Shown: positions 52,243-61,759 of the stretch, piece after piece
Layout of the letters: each line of letters begins with the position of its first letter
How positions within the stretch are numbered: position 1 is the stretch's first letter
Assembly (NCBI GenBank): GCA_026706985.1
Contig: JAPOXR010000010.1
Span: 1-64,000 of the forward strand
Length of the DNA: 64,000 bases
Source of the DNA: Paracoccaceae bacterium
GTDB lineage: Bacteria > Pseudomonadota > Alphaproteobacteria > Rhodobacterales > Rhodobacteraceae
Direction of reading: 5' to 3'
Position numbers and translations under genes: made by a program
The notes under the pieces: model-generated
The model's database searches: none
Told to the model about the DNA's origin: nothing
The model's input: the letters and a program-made list of their open reading frames with translations, nothing else

Positions 52243-53496
52243 ATGCAGGACCATGTGATTCTGAGAGAGCTGTTCGATACCGCCCTTAAGGCTGCTGATC
52301 CCGGCAGCGCATTGCTCCGCCACCTTCCACAACAGAGGCATGCCGGCGTTACCGTAATCGGTGCGGGAAAAGCCGCACCGGCGATGGCCAGGGCTCTCAG
52401 CGACAATTGGCAGGGCCGGCTCGATGGTATGGTGGTGACGCCTTACGGTGCGGCGTGCGCGGCTGGACGGGTGCGGGTGGTTGAGGCAAGGCATCCGCTG
52501 CCCGATGCCAACGGTCTGGCGGCGGCAGAGCAAATGGTGCGGATGTTGGCGGGTCTGACGGCGCAGGATCTGGTCTTTGCCCTGATTTCCGGCGGCGGTT
52601 CGGCGCTGCTGCCATACCCTGCGGAAGGGCTGACGCTCGAGGACGAGATCGCACTCAATGCCGCGCTGTTGAATTCCGGTGCACCGATCAAGGCCATGAA
52701 CGCCATCCGAAAACAGGTCTCACAGATCAAGGGCGGGCGTTTGGCGGCGTCCGGCCCGGCGCGGGTCATCACCTATATCGTCTCCGACGTGCCCGGCGAT
52801 GATCCGGCTCAGGTGGCCTCGGGTCCAACTTTGCCCGACGAGACAGGTGTGAGCGAAGCACTGGAATATGTGAGCCGTTACCGCATCCAGCTGCCGGAAA
52901 AGATCGACGCCTTTCTCCGCCGGGGCGGCTGTCCGTCGCCTCTCCCCGGCGAGTCGGTTTTTGCCGGCAACGAAACCCATGTCATCGCATCGGCTGCGCA
53001 GTCGCTGGCCGCCGCTGCCGGGCGCGGGCACGAATTCGGACTGAACCCGGTCATTCTCTCCGACGCCATCGAAGGAGAGGCCTGCGAGGTGGGAAAAGTC
53101 ATGGCGGCACTGGCGAAATCAGTCGCATCGGGCAGCGGTTTTGTGCAGAAACCCGCATTGCTGTTGTCGGGAGGCGAAACCACGGTGACGATGCGCGGCG
53201 GCGGAAAGGGTGGCCGCAACAGCGAATTCCTGCTTTCATTCGCCCTTGGCATCGAAGGCATTGACGGCATCTCGGCGCTGGCGGCGGATACTGACGGCAT
53301 AGACGGGGCAGGCGGTCACGCCGGGGCACTGGCCGACGGTGGAACCTGTGCGCGGATCGCCAATACCGGAAAGGACCCGGCGGCGCTGCTGAACGACAAT
53401 AATTCCCTGACAGCGTTCGATGCCGTGGACGGTTTGCTGATCACCGGCCCGACCGGAACAAATGTGAATGATTTCCGCGCTGTCCTGATTCGATGA
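52243..53496 (+). CDS. Glycerate 2-kinase (MOFRL family)
   Basis: A 417-residue GckA/TtuD-type kinase. The DUF4147 N-domain has VTVIGAGKAAPAMARAL, VEARHPLPDANGLAAAEQM and LVFALISGGGSALLPYPAEGLTL. The MOFRL domain has ALLLSGGETTVTMRGGGKGGRNSEFLL and AADTDGIDGAGGHAGAL. It phosphorylates glycerate to 2-phosphoglycerate, which could finish glycolate/glyoxylate use begun by glcDEF. The ATG at 52243 has GGGAGG 8 bases upstream and is preferred over far upstream openings. Confidence 0.93.
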   Translation: MQDHVILRELFDTALKAADPGSALLRHLPQQRHAGVTVIGAGKAAPAMARALSDNWQGRLDGMVVTPYGAACAAGRVRVVEARHPLPDANGLAAAEQMVRMLAGLTAQDLVFALISGGGSALLPYPAEGLTLEDEIALNAALLNSGAPIKAMNAIRKQVSQIKGGRLAASGPARVITYIVSDVPGDDPAQVASGPTLPDETGVSEALEYVSRYRIQLPEKIDAFLRRGGCPSPLPGESVFAGNETHVIASAAQSLAAAAGRGHEFGLNPVILSDAIEGEACEVGKVMAALAKSVASGSGFVQKPALLLSGGETTVTMRGGGKGGRNSEFLLSFALGIEGIDGISALAADTDGIDGAGGHAGALADGGTCARIANTGKDPAALLNDNNSLTAFDAVDGLLITGPTGTNVNDFRAVLIR

Positions 53497-53509
53497 TACC
53501 GCGCCGGGT

Positions 53510-55258
53510 TCAGTGGGCGTGGCTTTCTTCCTGAAGTTCGCGGGAAATCTTCAGGTAGGCGGCGATGATGTTTTCTTTTGTCGCGGCACCGATCAATGTG
53601 CCATCAGCGGAGTCAACGATCGGCAGAATTTCCCCGGAGCAGCTGCTGACCGACTGTGCCGCATCGAAAAGGCTGGTTGACTGGTTGAATACCAACACAA
53701 CTTCTTCTGCCAGATCGGCGGCAGTTCCGGATTTGCCGATGATATCGGCGCGATGAATCCTGCCCAGGAGACGGTCGTTCGGATCTACGACTAGGATTTC
53801 ATTCAGACCCTGTCGGGAGGGGTGAAAGAACAGCCCGGTAACGGATTCGCCGCCGGAACAGCGGGGTGTTTCGGCGGATGCGTAATCCAGCACCCTGGCG
53901 GCGGTGAGAACCGCCTTTTCGCGTCCGCTCTCCAGATCAATGCCGCTTTGCGACAGTTGACGCTCGAAGTAGGACTGCCCCAGAAGTTGGTTGCCGATTA
54001 GAATCGAAGCGATCGTCGAAATCGTGGCATAGATCGTGATGTCGTAATTATGCGTGAGTTCAAAAACGAACACGATGATGGTTAAGGGCGCGCCTACCAC
54101 CGGTGCGGCGACGGCGACCAACCCGCTGATGACGTAAGGCAGCAGCCCGGAGTTGGACAGGGGGAGCCAAGTATCAACCAGGCTCCAGAACACCGCGCCG
54201 AAAAGCGCACCGATGACCAACGACGGTCCGAAAATCCCGCCGGCGAAACCGAAGCCGAGACAGATCGTGCAAAGAAGGATTTTCGCTGCCAGCAGCAACA
54301 CCAAATCCAGTTCGCCGAATGATTCCGCGATCGTCGCCGCGCGCATAAGCTCGGTTCCGGGGCCGAGGACCTGTGGAATCCAGATGGCGGTTATGCCGAC
54401 AACCAGCCCGGCCAGTCCGGTTCTGAATTCGAGCCGCCATGGAATTCTGCTGCCAATCCTCGCAGCGGTATGAACGAGTTTCTGAAAACCGACCGCCAAC
54501 AGCCCGGCGCAACAACCCAGCGCGATTAACAGCAGGTATTCATGCCGGTTTCCGATTTCCTCGAATGTGACCGCGAGCAGCGGTTCCTTGTCAAACAGTT
54601 TATTTGCGAACAGATAACCGGTGATTGAAGCGATCACGGTTGGGGCAAAGGAACGCAGTGAATAGTGGCGATGAATGACTTCATGGGTGAAGATCAGACC
54701 GGCGATCGGCGCATGGAAAGCCGTCGACACAGCTGCTGCGACCCCGCAGCCGACGGCGATCGAGGGCAGACCTGGAAAGTCGATGCGGAGCCTTGAGGCA
54801 ATGTTACCGACCAGGGCACCCATGAATACCAGGGGGCCGTAAAGACCGACCGGGGCCCCGGTACCGAGTGCAAGCATCGCGGCGAGCGTGGATGCAAGGC
54901 CGGAACGGAAACTGACGAAGGAACGGCGCAGCGCCACTGCGGCGATGACATCCGGCGGGCCATGCGGTTTTCCTTGTATGGTGTAACGGCTGAGCAGGGT
55001 GCCGACCGCGATACCGCCGATCGTGGTGACCGCTATGGTCACTGACCATCCGGTCATGGCACTGCCGCCGAATTGGCCGGACTTGATGGCAGTGACCTGC
55101 AGGATCTGGCTGATCCAGAGATATCCTTCGATAAAGGCGAGCGCTGCGAATGAGGTGACCGAGCCGATGACCAGCGCCACCGCAATCAGGATTGCGAATG
55201 ACCGCGGTGCAAGCGTACCCCGCCCACCGCACTCACCGGGAAGCTCCGAGTCAGCCAT
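53510..55258 (-). CDS. CLC-family chloride channel/transporter with CBS domains
   Basis: A 582-residue CLC protein with about ten membrane segments (residues 15-430) and two C-terminal CBS domains (about 450-575). CLC signatures include GTGAPVGLYGPLVFMGALVG and GFAGGIFGPSLVIGALFG. In the first, the gating glutamate of GREGP-type motifs is Tyr (GLYGP). Loss of this residue uncouples proton exchange in studied CLCs, so a passive anion channel is likely. The CBS pair may bind nucleotides. Confidence 0.93.
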   Translation of the reverse strand: MADSELPGECGGRGTLAPRSFAILIAVALVIGSVTSFAALAFIEGYLWISQILQVTAIKSGQFGGSAMTGWSVTIAVTTIGGIAVGTLLSRYTIQGKPHGPPDVIAAVALRRSFVSFRSGLASTLAAMLALGTGAPVGLYGPLVFMGALVGNIASRLRIDFPGLPSIAVGCGVAAAVSTAFHAPIAGLIFTHEVIHRHYSLRSFAPTVIASITGYLFANKLFDKEPLLAVTFEEIGNRHEYLLLIALGCCAGLLAVGFQKLVHTAARIGSRIPWRLEFRTGLAGLVVGITAIWIPQVLGPGTELMRAATIAESFGELDLVLLLAAKILLCTICLGFGFAGGIFGPSLVIGALFGAVFWSLVDTWLPLSNSGLLPYVISGLVAVAAPVVGAPLTIIVFVFELTHNYDITIYATISTIASILIGNQLLGQSYFERQLSQSGIDLESGREKAVLTAARVLDYASAETPRCSGGESVTGLFFHPSRQGLNEILVVDPNDRLLGRIHRADIIGKSGTAADLAEEVVLVFNQSTSLFDAAQSVSSCSGEILPIVDSADGTLIGAATKENIIAAYLKISRELQEESHAH

Positions 55259-56055
55259 TCAGAGTCACTGTTTTCAATCCGAAGTCACGATGTGCAGCCG
55301 CCACGCAACTGCAAACCCGATCTGTCTGCGTGATAGCCAACGCCTGCGGAACGAGTATCCTGTCAGCGGTTTGAAGGCAATTCCACCACCACGGTCTGTC
55401 GGGACAAGTGGAATTCGGAAACAGGTCGGGATTTTCCGCAGGTAAAATGCGCTGCCTTCGGTGAACGAACAAGAGTGGGTTTTCTATGTTGTTGCCGGCA
55501 GTTAGGCAATGGTAATGCCTATGTGAATCCATCAATCCGAACAGACTTTGGATGATCGCACATCCCACCGCACACACTGGAGGTTGTGTCTCGTATGACT
55601 TGTGCCGTGTCGTAAAGGTTAATCTCTTGTTGCCGCGTCTTGAAAAAATGTCACATTTGGGAAGACCACTCAACTTTTAGGTCAAGCTATGAGGTAGGAG
55701 CAGATCGTGCCCTTGACCCGCAACTGTTGTGCTCGGGTTACCACCGCAGCATAGAAAGCGGGAAAATCATGGAATGGAAGCAATCCAAAAACAGGGAATC
55801 AAGTATGGATGACGGTAGCAAACCGTTGTATTACCTGGCTGTTGAAGAAGAGCAAATTACACTGGTAACTGTTTAGGAGTGCGGATAATAACGCCAGAGT
55901 ATCCGAGTGCCAATTGGCAACTGGAAGATTGTACGGATCAAGAGCCTGATTTCGAATTTCAGTCGGGCTGGCTACTGGTTAGCATTTTCGCATTGGTATT
56001 GTAACTTAGTTGAATCTACCGAATCTACTGTGAAGAATTGAGAAACTAAACGGCG
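55259..56055. other. AT-rich intergenic stretch before the DUF2335 gene
   Basis: About 800 bases without a recognisable gene. Base composition falls clearly below the rest of the window from about 55480. A 35-codon ORF at 55769-55876 has GCGGGAAAA upstream but no recognised similarity. The stretch looks like horizontally acquired DNA. Confidence 0.45.
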
Positions 56056-56274
56056 ATGAATCACTACAAAAGAACTCGAACTACGAGCCTATTCGGCTAT
56101 GCCCTTGTAGGAACGGTTGCGTCTACCGGGTTGTTTTATCCGCCTGAATTTTCAGCAATGAGATACCCCAATATACGTGAACGTGACATGAAAGCCATTG
56201 GTGTTGATTTGTGGAAGGCAATAGGTCTGTATGAAAAAGAAAGCGACGAAAAGGCAAACACGGCGGCCGCCTGA
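56056..56274 (+). CDS. Small hypothetical protein upstream of DUF2335
   Basis: A 72-residue frame with a moderately hydrophobic stretch (SLFGYALVGTVASTGLFYPP) and a charged tail. No family recognised. It overlaps the start of the DUF2335 gene by 44 bases in another frame and has only a weak Shine-Dalgarno. It may be a real partner gene or chance. Confidence 0.35.
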   Translation: MNHYKRTRTTSLFGYALVGTVASTGLFYPPEFSAMRYPNIRERDMKAIGVDLWKAIGLYEKESDEKANTAAA

Positions 56275-56719
56275 CACGCGTACCAAAGCACTGGATGAAA
56301 AAATAGAGTCTGTAGCTGACCAGTTAGTGCCGGAAGAAATACTGGCCGGTCTGCCGAAAGAAATACAAGTTGCGTATACCCAGTCTATTTCCTTCAAGGG
56401 GCCTCTACCCCCTCCTGTCTTGCTGGAAGAATACGAGAAAATCGATAGCGGATTGGCCGATAGAATTGTAAAAATGGCTGAAAGTGAGATGTCACACCGT
56501 CAACAATGGGAAATGAAGGTGTTGATAGCTCAAAAAACTGACATCCAACGAGGTAGCTGGCTTGGTTTTATGATCGCAGTCGGAAGCTTGAGTGTTGCTG
56601 GACTTTGTGCTTATCTCGGCGAACCACTTGTAGCGGTTGCCGCTCTTTTCCCGCCTATTGGTGGAGTCATGTGGGCGGTGCCGAGAATAGTCCGATCTTT
56701 GTTAAACAGTAACGAATAG
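56231..56719 (+). CDS. DUF2335 membrane protein
   Basis: A 162-residue protein. After a basic N-terminus, FKGPLPPPVLLEEYEKIDSGLADRIVKMAESEMSHRQQWE is the DUF2335 core, followed by two membrane helices (LGFMIAVGSLSVAGLCAYLG and VAVAALFPPIGGVMWAVP). DUF2335 proteins are often found in islands and prophages and their function is unknown. Base composition is AT-rich compared with neighbours, suggesting transfer. Confidence 0.85.
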   Translation: MKKKATKRQTRRPPDTRTKALDEKIESVADQLVPEEILAGLPKEIQVAYTQSISFKGPLPPPVLLEEYEKIDSGLADRIVKMAESEMSHRQQWEMKVLIAQKTDIQRGSWLGFMIAVGSLSVAGLCAYLGEPLVAVAALFPPIGGVMWAVPRIVRSLLNSNE

Positions 56720-56932
56720 CGAACTATTGTCATTTTGTATGACTGTGCGTTCATATCAAGGCCGCTGACTTTTCGGTTTTTTTCATTTGGATATAAAGTG
56801 ACTCAGTAACTGGGGACGCTAGTGCCCGAGGTGTTCCTGCTGTTGCTTTCATCTGTGATCAGAAGCATTGGCCCATCAACACTTATGCCCCGCGCCCAAT
56901 TCATTCCATTGGTGCGGGCATTATTGCCGGAG

Positions 56933-57652
56933 ATGATTTTGAGAATTTCGGACTATAAGGCACTCACCTTCGATTGTTACGGAACGCTTATCGATTGGGA
57001 GAGTGGGATTCTGCACAATCTTGCCGAACTCTCGGCAAAGGCTGACAGAAGCCTGACCGATGACGAAATCCTGGAAGCGCATGCATTGTATGAATCCTGG
57101 CAGCAGCGCGATACCCCGTCGATGGCTTACCCGCGGCTGCTGGCGACGGTCTACCGTCGGTTGGCGGAGGAATGGGGTGTCGCTGTCAATTGGGACGACT
57201 GCCTCGCCTATGGCGGATCTGTCGGCAACTGGCCGGCATTCGAGGACAGCAAGGCGGCTCTTCAGGAACTCGGGCAGCGTTTCAAGCTCGTCATTTTGTC
57301 GAATGTCGACAATCAGAGCTTTGCACGGTCCAATGCAAAGCTTGGCGTCCAGTTCGATGCTGTCTACTGCGCCGAGGATATCGGTTCATATAAGCCGGAT
57401 CGGCGCAATTTTCACCACATGATTGAGCGCCTGTCCCGGCAGGGAATTTCCGCCGGCGAGATCCTGCATGTTGCCGAGAGCTTATTTCACGACCATGTTC
57501 CTGCGAAGGAAATGGGGCTGAATAATTGTTGGATACACCGCCGCAGGGGAAAACCGGGTTTTGGTGCAACCCGGGAGCCGGCAATCCGCCCGGACACGGA
57601 TTTTGTGTTTACCAGTATGCGGGAATTCGCCGCGGCGGCGGGAAGTGAGTGA
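56933..57652 (+). CDS. HAD-superfamily hydrolase, haloacid dehalogenase type II-like
   Basis: A 239-residue HAD hydrolase. Motif I is ALTFDCYGTLIDWESG with the nucleophilic Asp, motif II LVILSNVDNQSF, motif III Lys in DIGSYKPDRRNF, and motif IV HVAESLFHDHVPAKEMGL. The pattern resembles type II haloacid dehalogenases, but the substrate is uncertain and could be a phosphate ester. The start at 56933 is chosen by family length; an opening at 56822 would add 37 unrelated residues. Confidence 0.85.
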   Translation: MILRISDYKALTFDCYGTLIDWESGILHNLAELSAKADRSLTDDEILEAHALYESWQQRDTPSMAYPRLLATVYRRLAEEWGVAVNWDDCLAYGGSVGNWPAFEDSKAALQELGQRFKLVILSNVDNQSFARSNAKLGVQFDAVYCAEDIGSYKPDRRNFHHMIERLSRQGISAGEILHVAESLFHDHVPAKEMGLNNCWIHRRRGKPGFGATREPAIRPDTDFVFTSMREFAAAAGSE

Positions 57653-57724
57653 TGCTGGTAAACAGGCTTTCAGAACCGGAAGCTTGGTCATAAACTGGTC
57701 CACTGAAACCGGGTGGAATGCAAA

Positions 57725-59053
57725 TTGACGGAATCAACGGAGATGTCCGGCAAAAAGGTCTTTATCAAGACCTATGGTTGCCAGATGAATGTCTATGACA
57801 GCGAACGGATGGCGGAAGCGCTTGCCGCAAGCGGTTATGAAGCGACCGGTGAAGCCGATGATGCTGATCTGGTGGTACTGAATACCTGTCACATCAGGGA
57901 GAAGGCGACCGAGAAAATTTACTCCGAACTCGGCCGTTACAAGAAAAGGAAGGCGGAACGGCCGGATTTCCGAATTGCCGTCGCCGGCTGCGTGGCACAG
58001 GCTGAGGGCGAGGAAATTGTCAGGCGGCAGCCTCTGGTTGATGTTGTCGTCGGCCCGCAGGCTTATCACAGACTGCCGGAATTGCTACGCCGCGGCGGGG
58101 TGCAGACAAACACTGATTTTCCGGTCAATGATAAATTTGCCGAGTTGCCTGAGCGGGCGGCAGGCAACCGCTCGGTATCATCCTTCCTGACTGTCCAGGA
58201 GGGCTGCGACAAATTCTGCACCTTTTGTGTTGTTCCCTATACCAGGGGTGCCGAAACCAGCCGCCCGGTCACACAGGTTGAAAGCGAGGCACTGCGTCTG
58301 GTTGGGCGCGGCGCGCGCGAAATTGTGCTCCTCGGGCAGAATGTCAACGCCTATCACGGCACGGGTCCGGACGGAGAATGTTGGTCGCTCGCCAGATTGA
58401 TCCGGGCCTTGGCGCGGATTGAAGGGTTGCAGCGGATCCGCTTCACCACCTCACACCCGCGCGACATGTCGGCGGACCTGATCGAGGCTCTCGGCTCCTG
58501 CCATAAACTCATGCCATACCTGCATCTTCCGGCACAATCAGGCTCCGATAAGATTCTGAAGGCGATGAACCGGCGCCACACTGCCGAGGATTATCTGCGG
58601 GTTATCGGCCGGATCAGGAAAGCAAGGCCGGATATACTGATATCGGGCGATTTCATTGTCGGGTTTCCCGGCGAGACCGATGCCGATTTCGCCGATACGC
58701 TGGAATTGGTCCGCAAGGTTCATTACGGGCAGGCCTATTCCTTCAGATATTCGCCACGCCCGGGCACTCCGGCGGCGGAACGACCGCAGGTATCTCCGGA
58801 AACCGCGGCAGAGCGGCTTGATGAACTGCAGAGCCTCCTACGCAGCCAACAGCGGGAGGTGCAGTGGCGTATGGTCGGGCGGACTGTTCCGGTTTTGTTT
58901 GAAAAGCCGGGCCGCAGGCCGGGCCAGCTGGTTGGGAAGTCCGAATACCTGCATTCGGTGCATTGCAGTGCCGCAGACGAATTGATCGGTGAATCGGTAC
59001 CGGTTCGGATCATCCGTGCCGAACCAAATTCGCTGTTGGGGGAATTGGCTTAG
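57725..59053 (+). CDS. miaB: tRNA-2-methylthio-N6-dimethylallyladenosine synthase
   Basis: A radical-SAM methylthiotransferase of about 442 residues acting on A37 of tRNA. The N-terminal UPF0004 domain has [37 protein letters not shown] and [11 protein letters not shown]. The radical SAM cluster is [18 protein letters not shown], and a C-terminal TRAM domain follows. The exact start is uncertain: TTG at 57725 has GGTGGA at a good distance, while GTG 57713 and ATG 57743 are alternatives. First gene of the miaB to metK chain. Confidence 0.93.
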   Translation: MTESTEMSGKKVFIKTYGCQMNVYDSERMAEALAASGYEATGEADDADLVVLNTCHIREKATEKIYSELGRYKKRKAERPDFRIAVAGCVAQAEGEEIVRRQPLVDVVVGPQAYHRLPELLRRGGVQTNTDFPVNDKFAELPERAAGNRSVSSFLTVQEGCDKFCTFCVVPYTRGAETSRPVTQVESEALRLVGRGAREIVLLGQNVNAYHGTGPDGECWSLARLIRALARIEGLQRIRFTTSHPRDMSADLIEALGSCHKLMPYLHLPAQSGSDKILKAMNRRHTAEDYLRVIGRIRKARPDILISGDFIVGFPGETDADFADTLELVRKVHYGQAYSFRYSPRPGTPAAERPQVSPETAAERLDELQSLLRSQQREVQWRMVGRTVPVLFEKPGRRPGQLVGKSEYLHSVHCSAADELIGESVPVRIIRAEPNSLLGELA

Positions 59054-59308
59054 AGCGAATGCCGGATTTCCAGGGTTCTAATTCGGGCGTGCTGTCCACC
59101 ATGATTCATTCTGTGTGCCAAGGCTGCCGCGTTTGAATTTTCGGAATTCCGGTTCCAGTTTCTCCGGGCGCTCCACTAACCCGGTCAGTTCAGTGTGCCG
59201 CAAAACCCCGCATCGCGACTGTCCTGCTCGGAAAGCGCGGGTATATCGACAATCAAAATTGAAACCGTTATTCCTGAAGCAGGCTGAATTTCTAGCGAGG
59301 CCGGATAT

Positions 59309-60307
59309 TTGACCCTAAATTCGCCCTCGGCATCAGGTGAGATGCTGGTCGAATTTCCCGACAACCGCCGCCTGATTGAATTGTGCGGCGCACATGATCA
59401 AAACCTGAATGCGATCGAGAATTGTCTCGGCATACAGATCGTACGCCGTGGCAATCGATTTGCACTGCATGGCGAACGCGCCGGCCAGGAAGCTGGAAGC
59501 AGAGTGCTGCAGGAACTCTATGGGCTGCTGGAACGGGGACGCTCGCTGGAGCCTGGTGATGTCGACGCCGCGGTCCGCTTCAGCAATGGCGGGTCGGAAG
59601 AGAATGCCGGTTCCCTGCAGGCTCTGCCGCCGGACAACCTCGAGATTTTGACCAGACGTCGTGTCGTTGAACCGCGCACGCCGGCCCAGAAACGATATGT
59701 GCACAGCCTTAAGTCGCGGCAACTGGTTTTCGGCATCGGCCCGGCCGGCACCGGAAAGACATATCTCGCTGTTGCCCAGGCGGTTGCCATGCTGTCAGCG
59801 GGCTCTGTCGACCGCATTATCCTGTCCAGGCCGGCGGTTGAGGCGGGTGAACGACTTGGATTCCTTCCCGGAGATATGAAGGAAAAAGTCGATCCTTATA
59901 TGCAGCCGCTTTTCGATGCGCTGCGCGGTTTTCTGCAGCAGAGACAGCTTGAACGGTTCCTCGAGCGCAGAACCATCGAAATCGCCCCGCTGGCATTCAT
60001 GCGCGGTCGCACGCTGGCGAATTCTTTCATCATTCTGGACGAAGCGCAGAATGCCACGCGCATGCAGATGAAGATGTTTCTCACCCGTTTCGGTCCCGGG
60101 TCGCATATGGCGGTGAATGGCGACATTACCCAGGTTGATCTGCCGAAAGGCGCGCAGTCGGGTCTGGCTGAGGCGCGGCAGGTGCTGAGGAACGTGAAGA
60201 GTATCGCATTTGTCGATTTCACTTCCGAGGATGTCATCAGGCACCCGTTGGTGTCGAAAATTGTCAGAGCCTATGCCGATCACGATGGTTCCGGGCCCGG
60301 TCACTGA
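59309..60307 (+). CDS. phoH: PhoH-family ATPase
   Basis: A 332-residue PhoH/YbeZ protein. An N-terminal KH-like region precedes the P-loop domain, with Walker A FGIGPAGTGKTYLAVAQA, ILSRPAVEAGERLGFLPGD and Walker B SFIILDEAQNATRMQMKMFL. It acts with YbeY in rRNA handling. It uses TTG at 59309, with GAGG at a good distance. The 255 bases before it hold no other gene. ybeY overlaps its end. Confidence 0.95.
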   Translation: MTLNSPSASGEMLVEFPDNRRLIELCGAHDQNLNAIENCLGIQIVRRGNRFALHGERAGQEAGSRVLQELYGLLERGRSLEPGDVDAAVRFSNGGSEENAGSLQALPPDNLEILTRRRVVEPRTPAQKRYVHSLKSRQLVFGIGPAGTGKTYLAVAQAVAMLSAGSVDRIILSRPAVEAGERLGFLPGDMKEKVDPYMQPLFDALRGFLQQRQLERFLERRTIEIAPLAFMRGRTLANSFIILDEAQNATRMQMKMFLTRFGPGSHMAVNGDITQVDLPKGAQSGLAEARQVLRNVKSIAFVDFTSEDVIRHPLVSKIVRAYADHDGSGPGH

Positions 60308-60761
60308 TGTCGTCATCGAGGACGAGCGCTGGCGCCGGATAGATCTGGATGCGCTGGCGCCGAAGGCCTGCGGTGCCGCCCTGCGCGCGGCTGACTTCAA
60401 CGCCGGGAGCAAGGGAATCGCGTTGCTGGCGTGCAGCGACCGGCGCATCACCGAACTGAATGAACAGTTTCGTGGAATCGATCGGCCGACCAACGTGATT
60501 TCATGGCCGGCGGTGAAGCCCGGTTGTGAACCCGCATGCGATGACATCCAGCATCTGGGCGATATCGCGATTGCGTGGGAGACATGTTTGAAAGAATCCG
60601 GTGAGTTCGGCTGTGCGCTCAATGATCATGCGGCACATTTGATCGTGCATGGATGCCTGCATCTGTTGGGATTTCGACACGATTCGGACAGGAATGCCGC
60701 ACGGATGGAGACACTGGAAGCGGAAGCACTTGCATTAATCGGCCTGAAAAGGCCATACTGA
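60285..60761 (+). CDS. ybeY: Endoribonuclease YbeY (16S rRNA maturation)
   Basis: A 158-residue metal-dependent ribonuclease. The zinc-binding H-x3-H-x5-H motif is LIVHGCLHLLGFRHD. RPTNVISWPAVKP and HLGDIAIAWETC are also diagnostic. It overlaps the end of phoH by about 20 bases. The ATG at 60273 is an alternative start four codons earlier. Confidence 0.94.
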   Translation: MVPGPVTDVVIEDERWRRIDLDALAPKACGAALRAADFNAGSKGIALLACSDRRITELNEQFRGIDRPTNVISWPAVKPGCEPACDDIQHLGDIAIAWETCLKESGEFGCALNDHAAHLIVHGCLHLLGFRHDSDRNAARMETLEAEALALIGLKRPY

Positions 60762-60810
60762 AACAACCGGTGGGGCAAACGCTAATCACCGGTGCATATC
60801 GGAAGAGAGT

Positions 60811-61728
60811 ATGGACGGCACATCCGAAGGTTCCTCTAGGGCGGCGCAGGGCGCGCCGGACATAGGACAGTCTTTCTCCGGGGGAACGGAGCGGAAACCG
60901 GGATTGATTGATCGGTGGGTCCGCACCTTGGCCGGGCGTCCCCGGCATCATGGTGAGGTTCCCGGTGATCAGGATGATACTGCCGCGCATGACGGTGTGA
61001 CCGCTGCAAGCCCGTTCCACAGCAGTAACCCGCCAGTGCAGGATGTCGCGGTACCGAAGGCTGAAATCGTCGCGGTTCCGCTGGATATCTCGCTCGACCG
61101 GCTGGTCGATGTGTTCAAGCAGAGCGGCCGCACGCGGCTCCCGGTGTATCGCGGATCACTCGATCAACCATGCGGGTTCATTCACCTGAAGGATCTTGCG
61201 CTGCAGCATGGATTCAACGGCCATTGCAGCGATTTCGCGCTGCAGGAGGATTCACTCAGGGAGCTGCTTTTCGTGCCCGGCGCGATGCGGGCTGCTTCCC
61301 TGCTTGAACAGATGCGCAAGGAACGGATCCATTTGGCGCTGATTATTGATGAATATGGCGGCACCGACGGTTTGGTCACGATCGAGGATCTGGTTGAGGT
61401 CATTTTCGGCGATATCGCTGATGAGCATGATGACCAGACTTCCAATGCCCTTCTCACCGAGGAGGGTGAGGGAAACTATATCTGCCACGCACGTCTGCCA
61501 TTGGATGAACTGAACGAAAAGCTCGGCAACACTCTGCAGTTCAGCGAAAGCGTGGAGGATGAAGTCGATACTCTGGGCGGTTTGATTTTCGTTCTGGCGG
61601 GCCGGGTTCCGGTGGAAGGTGAAATCATCCGCTACGAGCCGGGCCGGCTTGTGTTCGAGATCATTGAAGCGGAACCTCAGCTGGTCAGAAAGATCAGAGT
61701 TCGCCGGGAATCCGCCTCCCAATCCTGA
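60811..61728 (+). CDS. corC: CorC-family CBS-pair and transporter-associated domain protein
   Basis: A 305-residue protein with an N-terminal variable region, a CBS pair at about residues 75-195 (VPKAEIVAVPLDISLDRLVDVFKQSGRTRLPVYRG, IIDEYGGTDGLVTIEDLVEVIFGDI) and a C-terminal CorC_HlyC domain (DELNEKLGNTLQFSESVEDEVDTLGGLIF). It is linked to magnesium/cobalt efflux. The usual neighbour of ybeY and lnt. GGAAGAGAG precedes the ATG. Confidence 0.95.
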   Translation: MDGTSEGSSRAAQGAPDIGQSFSGGTERKPGLIDRWVRTLAGRPRHHGEVPGDQDDTAAHDGVTAASPFHSSNPPVQDVAVPKAEIVAVPLDISLDRLVDVFKQSGRTRLPVYRGSLDQPCGFIHLKDLALQHGFNGHCSDFALQEDSLRELLFVPGAMRAASLLEQMRKERIHLALIIDEYGGTDGLVTIEDLVEVIFGDIADEHDDQTSNALLTEEGEGNYICHARLPLDELNEKLGNTLQFSESVEDEVDTLGGLIFVLAGRVPVEGEIIRYEPGRLVFEIIEAEPQLVRKIRVRRESASQS

Positions 61729-61759
61729 CACAGTGAACGCGGTTACAGTGTTCGGATCA

